Source: CAVWDI01 sp046259385 (GTDB lineage Bacteria > Chloroflexota > Anaerolineae > Anaerolineales > UBA4823). From it: a stretch of 33,603 bases of DNA. Below the pieces are notes generated by a model. The model searched no databases. It had not been told where the DNA came from and saw only the letters and a program-made list of their open reading frames with translations. A program made the position numbers and the translations under genes. Below, one piece after another: positions 1 through 7,711 of the stretch (the stretch's first letter is position 1; each line of letters opens with the position of its first letter). The stretch covers positions 1-33,603 of the forward strand of contig JBJYWI010000169.1 in NCBI GenBank assembly GCA_046259385.1, read 5' to 3'.

Positions 1-80
1 TATTTAAATTTACTTTGTGCTACTTACATCCTAACTTGGTATGTTTTCGCAAATCGGAACATTAAAATTTGGTTAATTTA

Positions 81-1478
81 TTATTTCTCATTTGAGTTTA
101 TCTGTCCATCTATTCCTAGGTCTCGTGCTGCAGCAAATTCTTTGTCAGAGATTACCCCTTCAGCAAAAACGCTTAATGTTTCTCCCGAGCCAGAACCCTC
201 CCAGAATTTAGATTTGCCACGCCAAATTACTTCACCTGGCAGTGCATGGGACAGGCTCTGCCTAAGAGGCCATTTCTCCATCTCCTGAGGGCCACGGATC
301 TTCCAGCGCGCCGGGATTGCCAACGCATAGCGGACAACATTCGGGTCAAGGAAAGGAACCGCAACACCGGTGTTGTGGGCTGCCGCTGAGCGGTCCACCC
401 TCTGCAGAGCTGTGTTGTGAAGCGCGTAAATTGCATCTTGAATACTCAATGTGAGCTCGACTTCGCTGGAATATGATTTTTGGTATGAGTAACCTGCAAA
501 TAATTCATCACCGCCCTCTCCTGATAGAACAAACGGTACGTAATCCCCGGCTAACTTTGATACAAGATAATTAGAAACGGCGCTGTGAACTAGAGGCGCA
601 TCAAAGGATTCCAGATGATAGATTACTTTATCGAGCACCTTCTGCATATCTTCAAGATTGTAGATATGCTCGAAGTGTTTTGCACCAATATGTTGGGCAA
701 CTTGGCGTGCGTATTCAAGGTCGGGAGCACCCTCAATGCCGGCTGAAAAGGTGTAAAGGCGGTCCACAAAAGGACGGGCGAGAGCGGCAATAACACTGGA
801 ATCTACACCTCCACTGAGCCATACCCCTACATCAGCACCCTCTGGAATTGACTTCTGGACTGCGTTCTGAAGTTGTTCTGTAAGGTTTTGGGCACTCTGC
901 TGGGCGCCATCGAGTTGGATCGGTTTAGGAAAATAGGGTTGGTAATCATACATCCCTTGATCAGAGAGCAGGAAATTTCCAGGAGGAAACTCATGAACCA
1001 GATCGACAATTCCAACCAGAGCCTTGATCTCGGATGCAAAGCACATCATGCCATTATTGAATCCATAGTAAAGAGGTCGAATTCCCAAACGGTCACGGGC
1101 AAGCAGAAAACGTTCTCCATCCACGATCCCAAGCGCAAATTCTCCTTCCAGCTGGCCGAAAACCCTAGTTCCGAATTCCTCGTACCCATGCAGAGACATT
1201 TCTGCATCTGTACCCTCTTGGACTAAATGAAATTTGAGCTCGTCTAGAATATGTTCTGGGTTGGTTAACCTTCCATCGAAGACAATTGCCCTCTCATTTT
1301 TCTCAGTCGAAACCGGTCCAGGATTTTCTTGTAGTTGTGTGTATCCAACAGCCCCTAGAGTCGCTGTAGGTCCCTTCCAAATCTGGTTGCTGGAATTGCC
1401 GCGGTGTTCAAGCTTTTGAAGCATTTGTTCGATAAGGTGATGGTTGTTGGACGAAAGAACACCTGCTATACCGCTCAT
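81..1478 (-). CDS. Asparagine synthase-like amidotransferase with degenerate glutaminase domain
   Basis: This 465-aa protein has the two-domain layout of class B asparagine synthetases: an N-terminal class II glutaminase-like half (about residues 1-190) and a C-terminal ATP-pyrophosphatase synthetase half. The synthetase half keeps the PPi loop (LSGGVDSS) and the SGEGGDELFAGY motif, so adenylation of a carboxylate looks possible. The glutaminase half is odd. It starts MSGIAG where active enzymes have MCGI, so the nucleophile Cys2 is Ser, and the usual NGE motif reads DGR. Glutamine hydrolysis is therefore unlikely; ammonia or another amine may be the donor. It is about 80-100 aa shorter than typical AsnB. 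The ATG is preceded by GGAAAG. It is the last gene of a minus-strand cluster, 29 nt after the 56-aa gene. True asparagine synthesis, beta-lactam-synthetase-like ring closure or peptide amidation cannot be told apart from sequence alone. Confidence 0.85.
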   Translation of the reverse strand: MSGIAGVLSSNNHHLIEQMLQKLEHRGNSSNQIWKGPTATLGAVGYTQLQENPGPVSTEKNERAIVFDGRLTNPEHILDELKFHLVQEGTDAEMSLHGYEEFGTRVFGQLEGEFALGIVDGERFLLARDRLGIRPLYYGFNNGMMCFASEIKALVGIVDLVHEFPPGNFLLSDQGMYDYQPYFPKPIQLDGAQQSAQNLTEQLQNAVQKSIPEGADVGVWLSGGVDSSVIAALARPFVDRLYTFSAGIEGAPDLEYARQVAQHIGAKHFEHIYNLEDMQKVLDKVIYHLESFDAPLVHSAVSNYLVSKLAGDYVPFVLSGEGGDELFAGYSYQKSYSSEVELTLSIQDAIYALHNTALQRVDRSAAAHNTGVAVPFLDPNVVRYALAIPARWKIRGPQEMEKWPLRQSLSHALPGEVIWRGKSKFWEGSGSGETLSVFAEGVISDKEFAAARDLGIDGQINSNEK

Positions 1479-1507
1479 AAATTATTCTTTCCAGTTTTAA
1501 AAAATGG

Positions 1508-1678
1508 TCATTTTTCCGGAATTTCCGGAGTTTTGTAAATACTTCTCTTCTTAATCTTATTGATCAGGTATTGTCGTTCTTTAAGATCCTTGGTTTGGGA
1601 TAATCTAGATTTGAGATGGCGAAGTTTTGTTTGCCGTCTCTGCCTGCGGCGCAACTTTCGATCTTTTTCTCTTCCCAT
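1508..1678 (-). CDS. Small basic protein, 56 aa, unknown function
   Basis: A 56-codon reading frame starts at ATG with a good ribosome binding site (AGGAG about 11 nt upstream) and ends at TGA 29 nt before the asparagine-synthase-like gene. The product is very rich in Arg and Lys (it begins MGREKDRKLRRRQRRQTK) and is predicted helical, with no membrane segment and no cysteine. It could bind RNA, ribosomes or acidic partners. It vaguely resembles short basic proteins of unknown function seen in other bacteria, but I do not recognise a named family with confidence. Its position between the opine-type dehydrogenase (51 nt upstream) and the asparagine-synthase-like gene suggests co-transcription with both. 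Strong RBS, tight spacing and clean boundaries make a real gene likely. Confidence 0.7.
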   Translation of the reverse strand: MGREKDRKLRRRQRRQTKLRHLKSRLSQTKDLKERQYLINKIKKRSIYKTPEIPEK

Positions 1679-1729
1679 AATTTACGTTTCTCCTATTTTC
1701 AGAATTTAGCAGTTATTAAAATAATTTGA

Positions 1730-2932
1730 TTAATTATCAACAGGGGAGGTCTTCTGGATATATTCCTCTCTGTTTAATGATGGGAGAGAAATTCCAGAAG
1801 TTCTCGGTGGGATGGGCTTCCTGATTCTTCCCTTTTCTTTAACATAATGGGTCAATTCGCTCACACTCATATGAGCGATTCCAAGCCGCTCCATCGTACG
1901 ACCCTGGCGCCAGTAATCGGTGCGGTGGGCTATACATGCTAATTGAATGATACTGTCTATCCCTCGAACTGAGACACCATAGCGAATTCCAATGGAGGCG
2001 ATTGGTATCAGGCTCATTGGGATTTCTTCAGTTATATAACGATGAAGAATAGTTGTTGGAGCTTTGACACCTCGATAACCGGGTTGATTATGAATTGTTT
2101 CATAAAGATTAATTCCCTCGGTACTGTATGCAATTTTCAGCCAGTCTTTTGCAGTTAAAGCCTCAACTCCAACAGAGGAAGCAACTGTAACGCGTTCGCG
2201 ATCTATGACTTCCATCAAATGGGCCACAGTTGGTGTAACGCCATCCAGATAGAATTGAAATTCACCTTGAGTGGATTCAATCCAACCGGTATTTAAAATG
2301 CTGATTGCAGGATGGAAGATAGCGCCAATATTGTTAAGGCCTGTTTGAAGGACATCTTTCCCATTGATAAACTGCGGGTATGCTGATGATAGCAAATCCA
2401 ATACTCTGGGTGTTTCTGTAGCCGGAAGGGCTGCAAGAGGCACAGCATCCTTAACACGAAATATCCGAGCCTGAGCGGGTCCTTCGGACCTTGAAGCATA
2501 AATAAATGTTTGGGCTTCAGCAATTGTCACCCCATGCACACATCCATTCATTTCGAGTACGCGGCTGAATTCGATCGCACCTAAAGTCCGTCCCGGATTG
2601 AGGAGAACTACCTGATTTGGCTGTAAATGAGGGGCTGCGTTTTCGGCAATCGAATAGTGGGCATTTGCTGGAGTTACTACCATTAGGATGTCGCAGTTTT
2701 TAATTGCTTCTTCCATATCAGAGGTTACGCATGCCAATTTACCGAAACCATGAGGGCCATTAGGGTCATTGCACTCTAATTTGATACCGTTTCTGGCTTT
2801 AATTCCTGCAACATTTTCGGGCGTGCGGTTAAACAAAGTAACCTCGAAGCCCATGATGGCGAGGTGTGCAGCCATAGCTTTTCCCCCGTTGCCAGCACCA
2901 ATCACGGAATATTTTGATTTCCTAATATCCAC
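1730..2932 (-). CDS. NAD(P)-dependent opine (octopine/nopaline) dehydrogenase family protein
   Basis: This is a 400-aa oxidoreductase. A Rossmann nucleotide-binding motif, GAGNGG, lies at residues 12-17. The C-terminal octopine-dehydrogenase domain contains FHPAISILNTGW, whose His207 matches the catalytic His of opine dehydrogenases. The family reductively condenses an amino acid with a 2-oxo acid, or runs the reverse reaction; the substrates here cannot be read from sequence. There is no signal peptide, so it should be cytoplasmic. Translation starts at GTG 2932, with GGAG about 8 nt upstream and the Rossmann strand directly after it. It lies 48 nt downstream of the bL35 gene and 51 nt upstream of the 56-aa gene, all on the minus strand. 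The pairing with an amide-forming enzyme suggests amino-acid-derived small-molecule chemistry. Other Rossmann reductases such as ketopantoate reductase are less likely, given the typical octopine-DH C-terminal half. Confidence 0.85.
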   Translation of the reverse strand: MDIRKSKYSVIGAGNGGKAMAAHLAIMGFEVTLFNRTPENVAGIKARNGIKLECNDPNGPHGFGKLACVTSDMEEAIKNCDILMVVTPANAHYSIAENAAPHLQPNQVVLLNPGRTLGAIEFSRVLEMNGCVHGVTIAEAQTFIYASRSEGPAQARIFRVKDAVPLAALPATETPRVLDLLSSAYPQFINGKDVLQTGLNNIGAIFHPAISILNTGWIESTQGEFQFYLDGVTPTVAHLMEVIDRERVTVASSVGVEALTAKDWLKIAYSTEGINLYETIHNQPGYRGVKAPTTILHRYITEEIPMSLIPIASIGIRYGVSVRGIDSIIQLACIAHRTDYWRQGRTMERLGIAHMSVSELTHYVKEKGRIRKPIPPRTSGISLPSLNREEYIQKTSPVDN

Positions 2933-2980
2933 TTAGATCTCCAGAGGTTGAATTATTGTTTTCACACAATCAAAAAATAA

Positions 2981-3226
2981 TTACTTATTAAGATTTGGAG
3001 TCAATTTCTTGATGCGATTCTTATACTTTCGCCCTTTCACCTCATGCATACGTTTGAATTGACGTTTGACCCGTTTTGATTTCTTGCGCCTGAGGTGGCT
3101 CTTATGCCCTTTCGTGCGCATTATTTTGCCGCTGCCGGTTACTCGAAATCGTTTAGCGGTGGCTTTGTGGGTTTTCAATTTGTACTTCTTCTTCTTTTTC
3201 TTCTTGCCCTTTTTTTTAGAGCTCAT
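2981..3226 (-). CDS. rpmI: 50S ribosomal protein bL35 with lysine-rich N-terminal extension
   Basis: The 81-aa protein contains the bL35 core KTHKATAKRFRVTGSGKI followed by a KSHLRRKKS stretch and a basic tail ending IKKLTPNLNK, matching the family pattern. Canonical bL35 has about 65 residues. Here about 16 residues (SSKKKGKKKKKKKYK) precede the core. The codon at the usual initiator position is TTG, read as Leu, which looks like a relic of the normal start. ATG 3226 has AGGA at RBS distance, so the extension is probably translated. bL35 normally sits in infC-rpmI-rplT; neither partner is here, and the next gene downstream is a dehydrogenase. It may be a relocated or second copy. Confidence 0.9.
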   Translation of the reverse strand: MSSKKKGKKKKKKKYKLKTHKATAKRFRVTGSGKIMRTKGHKSHLRRKKSKRVKRQFKRMHEVKGRKYKNRIKKLTPNLNK

Positions 3227-3246
3227 AAAATTCCTAGCTTGTTTAT

Positions 3247-3322
3247 TTATTCTCTCATGGGTATTCCTGTAGCCGGGATGCCGGTTGCAGAAGTGTTAAC
3301 TCTGGTCTGTGAGAGTGAATAA
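3247..3322 (-). promoter_or_regulatory. Candidate structured leader upstream of the bL35 gene
   Basis: Read on the minus strand, TTATT-CA-CTCTCA (3322-3310) can pair with TGAGAG-AATAA (3257-3247), giving 11 base pairs with a 2-nt bulge. Inside are two smaller inverted repeats, CAGA/TCTG and CCGG-CATC-CCGG. The element ends about 20 nt before the bL35 start codon, where autoregulatory r-protein leaders are found. The fold was done by eye, not computed. Confidence 0.35.
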
Positions 3323-3465
3323 TCTGGATAAAACAGTTTCATCCCACACTTGGCTACATGCCCCCTTCAGGAATTGAATTAAGTATCGGTAGGGCTCAAC
3401 CTCTCTGAAATTCTAGATTGTGAACCATAATCGATACCAATCATTTTCCATCCGCTTGATTCAAG

Positions 3466-3987
3466 TTATTCGTTTCCGTTAACATCCACTTTGGCTTTGC
3501 TTACCTGGAGATGCTCATGCAGGATAGGCCGGATTTTTCTGACATCCTCATGGGTGCTGGAAGCCCACTCTCTCGCCAAACGATCCGTAAAAAATTCGAG
3601 CGCTTGGGTCTCTGATTCGTTCAAACCCTTGATAACCTGTAATGATGATAGATCGCGAATCAATTTGCTGATGGATAAAATGTCGCCGTTGGATTTGACT
3701 GTGTCAATTTTTTTCTTCCAGTATTTTCTGTCAGTTTCAAGCTTGCCAGCTTTTCTTCTGAGGTGGTAGACCACTTTTTTGATAATCTCATCTGAAACTA
3801 CCGGCCGGATGCGGGGGTTATCGAAGTCGATAGTTGGAAACCAGAAGGTGCTGTTTTTTGTTTTTACTTTATAGCAATCCTGTTTTTCACCGCCGATCGG
3901 TTTTTTTTCAATTGCTTTGATCTGACCGACACCGTAATAAACGTGAACGACCCAATCACCGGTTGTAAAGGGTAAACTCGAAACCAT
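3466..3987 (-). CDS. CarD/CdnL-family RNA polymerase-binding transcription regulator
   Basis: This is a 173-aa cytoplasmic protein. Its N-terminal CarD_CdnL_TRCF-like domain (about residues 1-65) includes GDWVVHVYYGVGQIKAIEKK, the Tudor-like fold that contacts the RNA polymerase beta subunit. The C-terminal helical part (about 70-165) has conserved-looking basic and aromatic residues and resembles the DNA-binding, promoter-stabilising half of CdnL/CarD. The family stabilises open promoter complexes, notably at rRNA and housekeeping promoters. It starts at ATG 3987 and appears monocistronic on the minus strand, 239 nt upstream of the bL35 gene. Proximity to a ribosomal gene fits growth-related regulation but does not prove it. 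Length is normal and no lesion is seen. Confidence 0.85.
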   Translation of the reverse strand: MVSSLPFTTGDWVVHVYYGVGQIKAIEKKPIGGEKQDCYKVKTKNSTFWFPTIDFDNPRIRPVVSDEIIKKVVYHLRRKAGKLETDRKYWKKKIDTVKSNGDILSISKLIRDLSSLQVIKGLNESETQALEFFTDRLAREWASSTHEDVRKIRPILHEHLQVSKAKVDVNGNE

Positions 3988-4548
3988 TTTTCTCTCTCTT
4001 TTCCTTAGACGATCAATCCTTTACAGGATTCAGATACAATGTTAATAAGCTTATGATGCATTTCCCAGAGGTTTATATTTATCTTCATTGTCTAATTGAT
4101 CAGATATAACAACTAACGACGATAAACAAAATATCAAATAGGAGGACTGACAACCTGGAAGCTTATAATCATGTCTGGCAATTCATGCCAGAGCGGGTAG
4201 TTTGTGCAGGAAATTTGCACCTAAGCGAAAAGCACCAGCTTGATGAGATGTGTGCACCGAACAATTTCAGTGGATAATCAGTGAATTAACAACCACAACC
4301 CCCATTTGATCGTTTAAAACAGACCCGTTCTTCGAGTATCTCTCAAAAATTTTCGCACACAACCAGGTTTACCCATTCTCGAAGTGGAAATATTATAACA
4401 CAAGCGGATTCTTGTAATATAATGTTGTATATTTAAGAGATTTGCACAAATAATTGGTAAATATGTTAGTTTAAGCGAAAACCATACATATTCATCGATA
4501 TGTGAGATAATTTCCAATTTTTCTTGAGCCAGGATCAGGTACGTGGAT
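3988..4548. other. Intergenic region without a supported gene; two inverted repeats
   Basis: This 561-nt AT-rich stretch lies upstream of the CarD-like gene and downstream of the histidine kinase. It holds two short hairpin-capable repeats: TCTGGCA-ATTCA-TGCCAGA at 4174-4192 and GTGCA-GGAAATT-TGCAC at 4204-4220. A plus-strand AGGAGG at about 4140-4145 is not followed by a convincing reading frame. No tRNA, riboswitch consensus or T-tract terminator is recognised. Confidence 0.5.
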
Positions 4549-6003
4549 TTACAGTTCCCTCGCAGCAGGGAACTGGATGGTCGCAATGCTCCCTTTTCCC
4601 AAATGGCTGTTAAAATTTATCGTCCCGCCCATACCTTCCACCAACGATTTCGCAATTGGTAAACCAAGTCCAAAACCGGATGAAACGGCTTGATTAACAG
4701 GACGGTAAAAACGATCGAACATATGCTCTATATCTTCAGGAGAGATGCCCTCACCGTAATCCTTCACCTGGATATTCACCCGGGAATTTACCGATTTGGC
4801 GCTAATATCAATAATTCCCTCTGAATGTTTGATAGCATTATCTATCATTATAAGGATTACCTGCTTGAAGGCATCCCGGTCTGCAATTATTTCCAGTTCT
4901 GATGAAATATCCAAATTTATTATGCGGTTGGGGTCTATTGGACGGGTCTGCCTGATGGTCTCCTCGACTATTGGTTTTATCTGGAGCTGTTTCTGGTCAA
5001 AATCCGTGCCGGCGTCGGCGCGAGCTAGAAACAATAAGTCGTTAACCAGTCTGATCAAACGATCACTTTCGTCCACCATGTCATCCAGAATATCTGCCTG
5101 CTCTTCGGATGGCGCCGGCGGATCCCGCTTCAGCAAACCCAGGTTACAACGCAGGGTAGTCAGCGGGGTGCGCAGTTCATGAGAAACATCCGCCACGAAA
5201 CTGCGCTGCAACTGCAGAGCTTTTTCGATCTGCTGGTAGGCCTTCTGGAGGCTGGTCAACATCTGATTAATCGTGCTTGCCAGCTGTCCGACTTCGTCCT
5301 GGGGCCCAGAATAGGATACCCGGCGTGAAAAATCGCGCTCATCCCCTATTGCCCGGGCTGTTTGAGTGATGCGCTGGATGGGGTGCAAAGTCAATCCTGA
5401 TAAAAACCAACCAACTCCGAAGGCAATTAATATGGTGAGCAAGCCTGCACCGAATAACGTGGTGGTCAGGGACTTCAGGGTACGATCCCTTTCTGATAAA
5501 GACCGCGCTACCTGAATGATGTAGGTCGTTTGTCCATCCTGTACAACCGGGTGATAATAAATGAGCATGTGTTCGTTTGAAACAGTATGTTCTTCCCACA
5601 ATTCCTGTTGATTTTGTAAAAGTTGCAAACCGCCTGCGCTTAGTGGCAATGCGTCTTCAGAACTTCAAAATGGGCTGGCGATCAGATTCCCGTTCGCATC
5701 CATGATGCGCACGATTTCGCGCTCGCGCAAGTCCTGAAAAGCCTGCTCACTTGAAAATTCATCAAATGACCTGGGAGGCGGCGGTTTAGAAGGTTCTCTG
5801 CCTTGCACAGGTTGCGCAGGAGGCATTGAATTCATTCTTAAGGCAGCATCAACCATTCTTTGGCTGCCCTGGAAGATATCCTGTTTTAATGCATTGAGCG
5901 TATCTCTTGCTTGAATGGAGTAGAGCGCCAGACCGAAGAGGATTAATGTAACCGTCAGAATTCCACTGTAGAGAAGGGATAATCGCAGGCGGATCGATAT
6001 CAT
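4549..6003 (-). pseudogene. Sensor histidine kinase interrupted by an in-frame TGA
   Basis: Read through, this is a 484-codon membrane kinase. TM1 is at residues 7-27, followed by a Pro-rich extracytoplasmic sensor region. A second TM segment and HAMP domain (TLHPIQRITQTARAIGD) come next, then HisKA with H275 in DVSHELRTPL, and HATPase_c with N-box DNAIKHSEG, DYGEGISPEDIEHMFDRFYR and the GFGLGLPIAKSLVEGMGG lid. A TGA at 5665-5667 (codon 113) splits it in the sensor region; the frame continues unchanged after it. A TTG at 5649 could restart the rest, but that product would lack TM1 and part of the sensor. One C-to-T change from CGA, or a change from GGA or TGG, explains the stop. The ATG overlaps the response-regulator TGA by 4 nt, so the two form an operon. 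Confidence 0.8.
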
Positions 6004-6678
6004 TCCTCCCGCAGCACGTATCCCACGCCGCGTACGGTCTGGATGAGGCGAGGATCACCACCAGCTTCGAGTTTTCTGCGTAAATAGCCGATATAAATTT
6101 CTAGGACATTATCATCGCCGCCAAAATCATACCCCCAGACTTCGTTCAAAATTTGTCTGCGCTCAAGTACCTGACGGGGATGCCGCAGAAGCATGTGCAG
6201 AAGCTTGAATTCCGTTACTGTCAGTGAGACCGCCATATCCCCGCGCCATGCCTCGCGCGTGGAGGGGTCCAACGTTAAATCTGCGTATGATGCCTTCTGG
6301 TTTTCGGGTTTTGCATTCACCCGCCTCAACATAGCATGAACCCTAGCGACCAATTCAGCGGGAGCAAATGGCTTAACAAGATAATCATCCGCGCCGGATT
6401 CCAAACCTTCGACCCGGTTTGCAATCGCATCTCGGGCTGTCAGCATCAGGACCACAGTCTGGTCTTCTTCGTCACGCAGTCTCTGGATGAACTCCAGGCC
6501 ATCCATCTCAGGCATCATCCAATCAAGAACAATTAAATCGGGTTTTTGGTTATTCACAATGGGAAGCGCTTTCAAGCCCGTTGCTGGCTGTAAGAACTTC
6601 CAGGTTCTCATACAGCAGTGTGCGCTGAAGCATTTTTAATAATCTGAGATCATCATCAACGATCAGAACGGTAGGCAT
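6000..6678 (-). pseudogene. OmpR/PhoB-family response regulator with a 1-nt frameshift
   Basis: The gene starts at ATG 6678 (MPTVLIVDDDLRLLKMLQ) with the acidic receiver pocket. The frame is lost near 6570-6572 (coding-strand AAA). Removing one A gives SNGLEALPIVNNQKPDLIVL and restores a 225-aa regulator. The phospho-acceptor is D52 in LDWMMPEMDG, with the conserved Lys in YLVKPF, and a C-terminal winged-helix domain ends IQTVRGVGYVLREE. The length of 679 nt is exactly one base over a whole number of codons. Without correction the receiver N-terminus and the DNA-binding domain are in different frames. The gene lies directly upstream of the kinase, which overlaps it by 4 nt. The 11-bp-phased repeats just upstream are likely its own binding sites. 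Homopolymer sequencing error and true decay both remain possible. Confidence 0.85.
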
Positions 6679-6718
6679 TTTTTATCCCATAATTTCATCT
6701 TATCACAAACCCAAATAT

Positions 6719-6806
6719 ATGTGATTATCCTGTGAAAAACCTGTGAAAGCCAAATTTACCGTTGTTTTCACAGCAAATTCACAGTTATTTCTTGGCTGAA
6801 TCACAG
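6719..6806. promoter_or_regulatory. 11-bp-phased CTGTGAA repeat array (probable response-regulator operator)
   Basis: Three plus-oriented copies are contiguous 11-mers: ATGTGATTATC (6719-6729), CTGTGAAAAAC (6730-6740) and CTGTGAAAGCC (6741-6751). Three minus-oriented copies read TTCACAG at 6767 and 6778 and ATCACAG at 6800, spaced 11 and 22 bp. PhoB/OmpR-family regulators bind head-to-tail 11-bp repeats. The array fills the gap between the divergent regulator and VTC-domain genes. Confidence 0.7.
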
Positions 6807-6847
6807 GATGCTATTCTAAAATTTTTCCTGAAAGTTAGTTGAATCGT

Positions 6848-7693
6848 ATGAAGGACTTGAGCCAAACTCTTCGCAAGTTCAATCGTTTTGAACTTAAATA
6901 CATAATCACTCTGCGGCACACCGAACGGATCAAATCTGTCCTCAGAAACTATTTAATTTATGACCGGTACGGCAGTGAAAATGGGCGCTACCGCATGCGC
7001 AGTCTTTATTACGACTCTCCGGAGTACCGGTGTTATTGGGAGAAAGAATACGGAATCCGTTTTCGACGCAAGCTGCGCATGCGCCTATATGAATCGGACG
7101 AAGTGCTGACAGAAGAGTCGCCAGTTTTTCTGGAGATCAAGCAGCGGGTTGACCGTGTCACCCAAAAGCGCCGGGCTTTGCTTCCTTACGGTGATGCCCT
7201 GTAGCTCTGCAATGATCGCCAGATACCCGAGCACGGACCTGAGGATTCGGCGGTCATCGAAGAAATTTACGCTTTTTTATGGCAATACAACCTGCTCCCG
7301 GCGAGTATCATACGCTACGAGCGCCAGGCATTTGTCGGAACTGACTACGACATAGGTCTGCGGGTTACCTTCGATACAAATTTAACGTTTCAGGCTCACC
7401 CTTTTTACATGCATGGATATCCTTCCGGCTTGCCCATGATGCGTGCAAACTAGGTTGTGATGGAAATCAAAGTAAATAAGCGCATCCCGGATTGGATTTC
7501 CGGGCTGATCGCTGCTCAAAATCTGCAGATGGACCGCGTAAGTAAATACTGCAGCAGTATCGAGCTGGCAAAAAAAATGCCATTATTTCATTATCGCAAT
7601 CATACTGCTGAGTCTTCGCGGGAGATTCTCTCGTCATCCTTTTCTGTATTCAGCAGCCTGGAAGAGAAAATTAGGATAAGAAAACAGCATTAA
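6848..7693 (+). pseudogene. VTC-domain (polyphosphate polymerase-like) protein with two in-frame TAG codons
   Basis: The frame from ATG 6848 encodes a VTC/CYTH-like tunnel-fold protein of about 281 codons. The N-terminal part has NRFELKYIITLRHTERIK, RMRSLYYDSPEY and RFRRKLRMRLYE, with VFLEIKQR and basic strands after it. The central part has SIIRYERQAFVG and LRVTFDTNL; the C-terminal part has VVMEIKVNKRIPDWI and VSKYC. These Arg, Lys and Glu strands match the triphosphate-tunnel pattern. TAG stops at 7202-7204 and 7451-7453 break it without changing frame; both fit CAG (Gln) mutated by C to T. No separate piece would be a full enzyme. A TTG at 6839 is an alternative start. The gene is followed after 18 nt by DUF4956, its usual partner in many bacteria. 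The substrate is unknown; bacterial VTC/DUF4956 clusters are poorly characterised. Confidence 0.8.
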
Positions 7694-7711
7694 TAAATTT
7701 GGAGGTTTAAG

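Noticed and set aside
81..1678. Lasso-peptide cluster (AsnB-like cyclase plus small peptide)
   Set aside because: The 56-aa protein has none of the leader/core features of a lasso precursor, and no transglutaminase-like protease or RRE protein is nearby.
4314..4586. 90-codon minus-strand frame downstream of the kinase
   Set aside because: It overlaps the kinase C-terminus, lacks an RBS, has no domain-like pattern and lies in AT-rich intergenic sequence.
5665..5667. TGA in the histidine kinase as a selenocysteine codon
   Set aside because: The position is in a poorly conserved sensor region with no redox motif, no recognisable SECIS-like hairpin was seen, and other lesions lie nearby. Mutation or error is simpler.
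7202..7453. TAG codons as pyrrolysine sites
   Set aside because: No pyl genes are present in the window, and both sites fit CAG (Gln) with one change. A genome-wide check would be needed to revive the idea.
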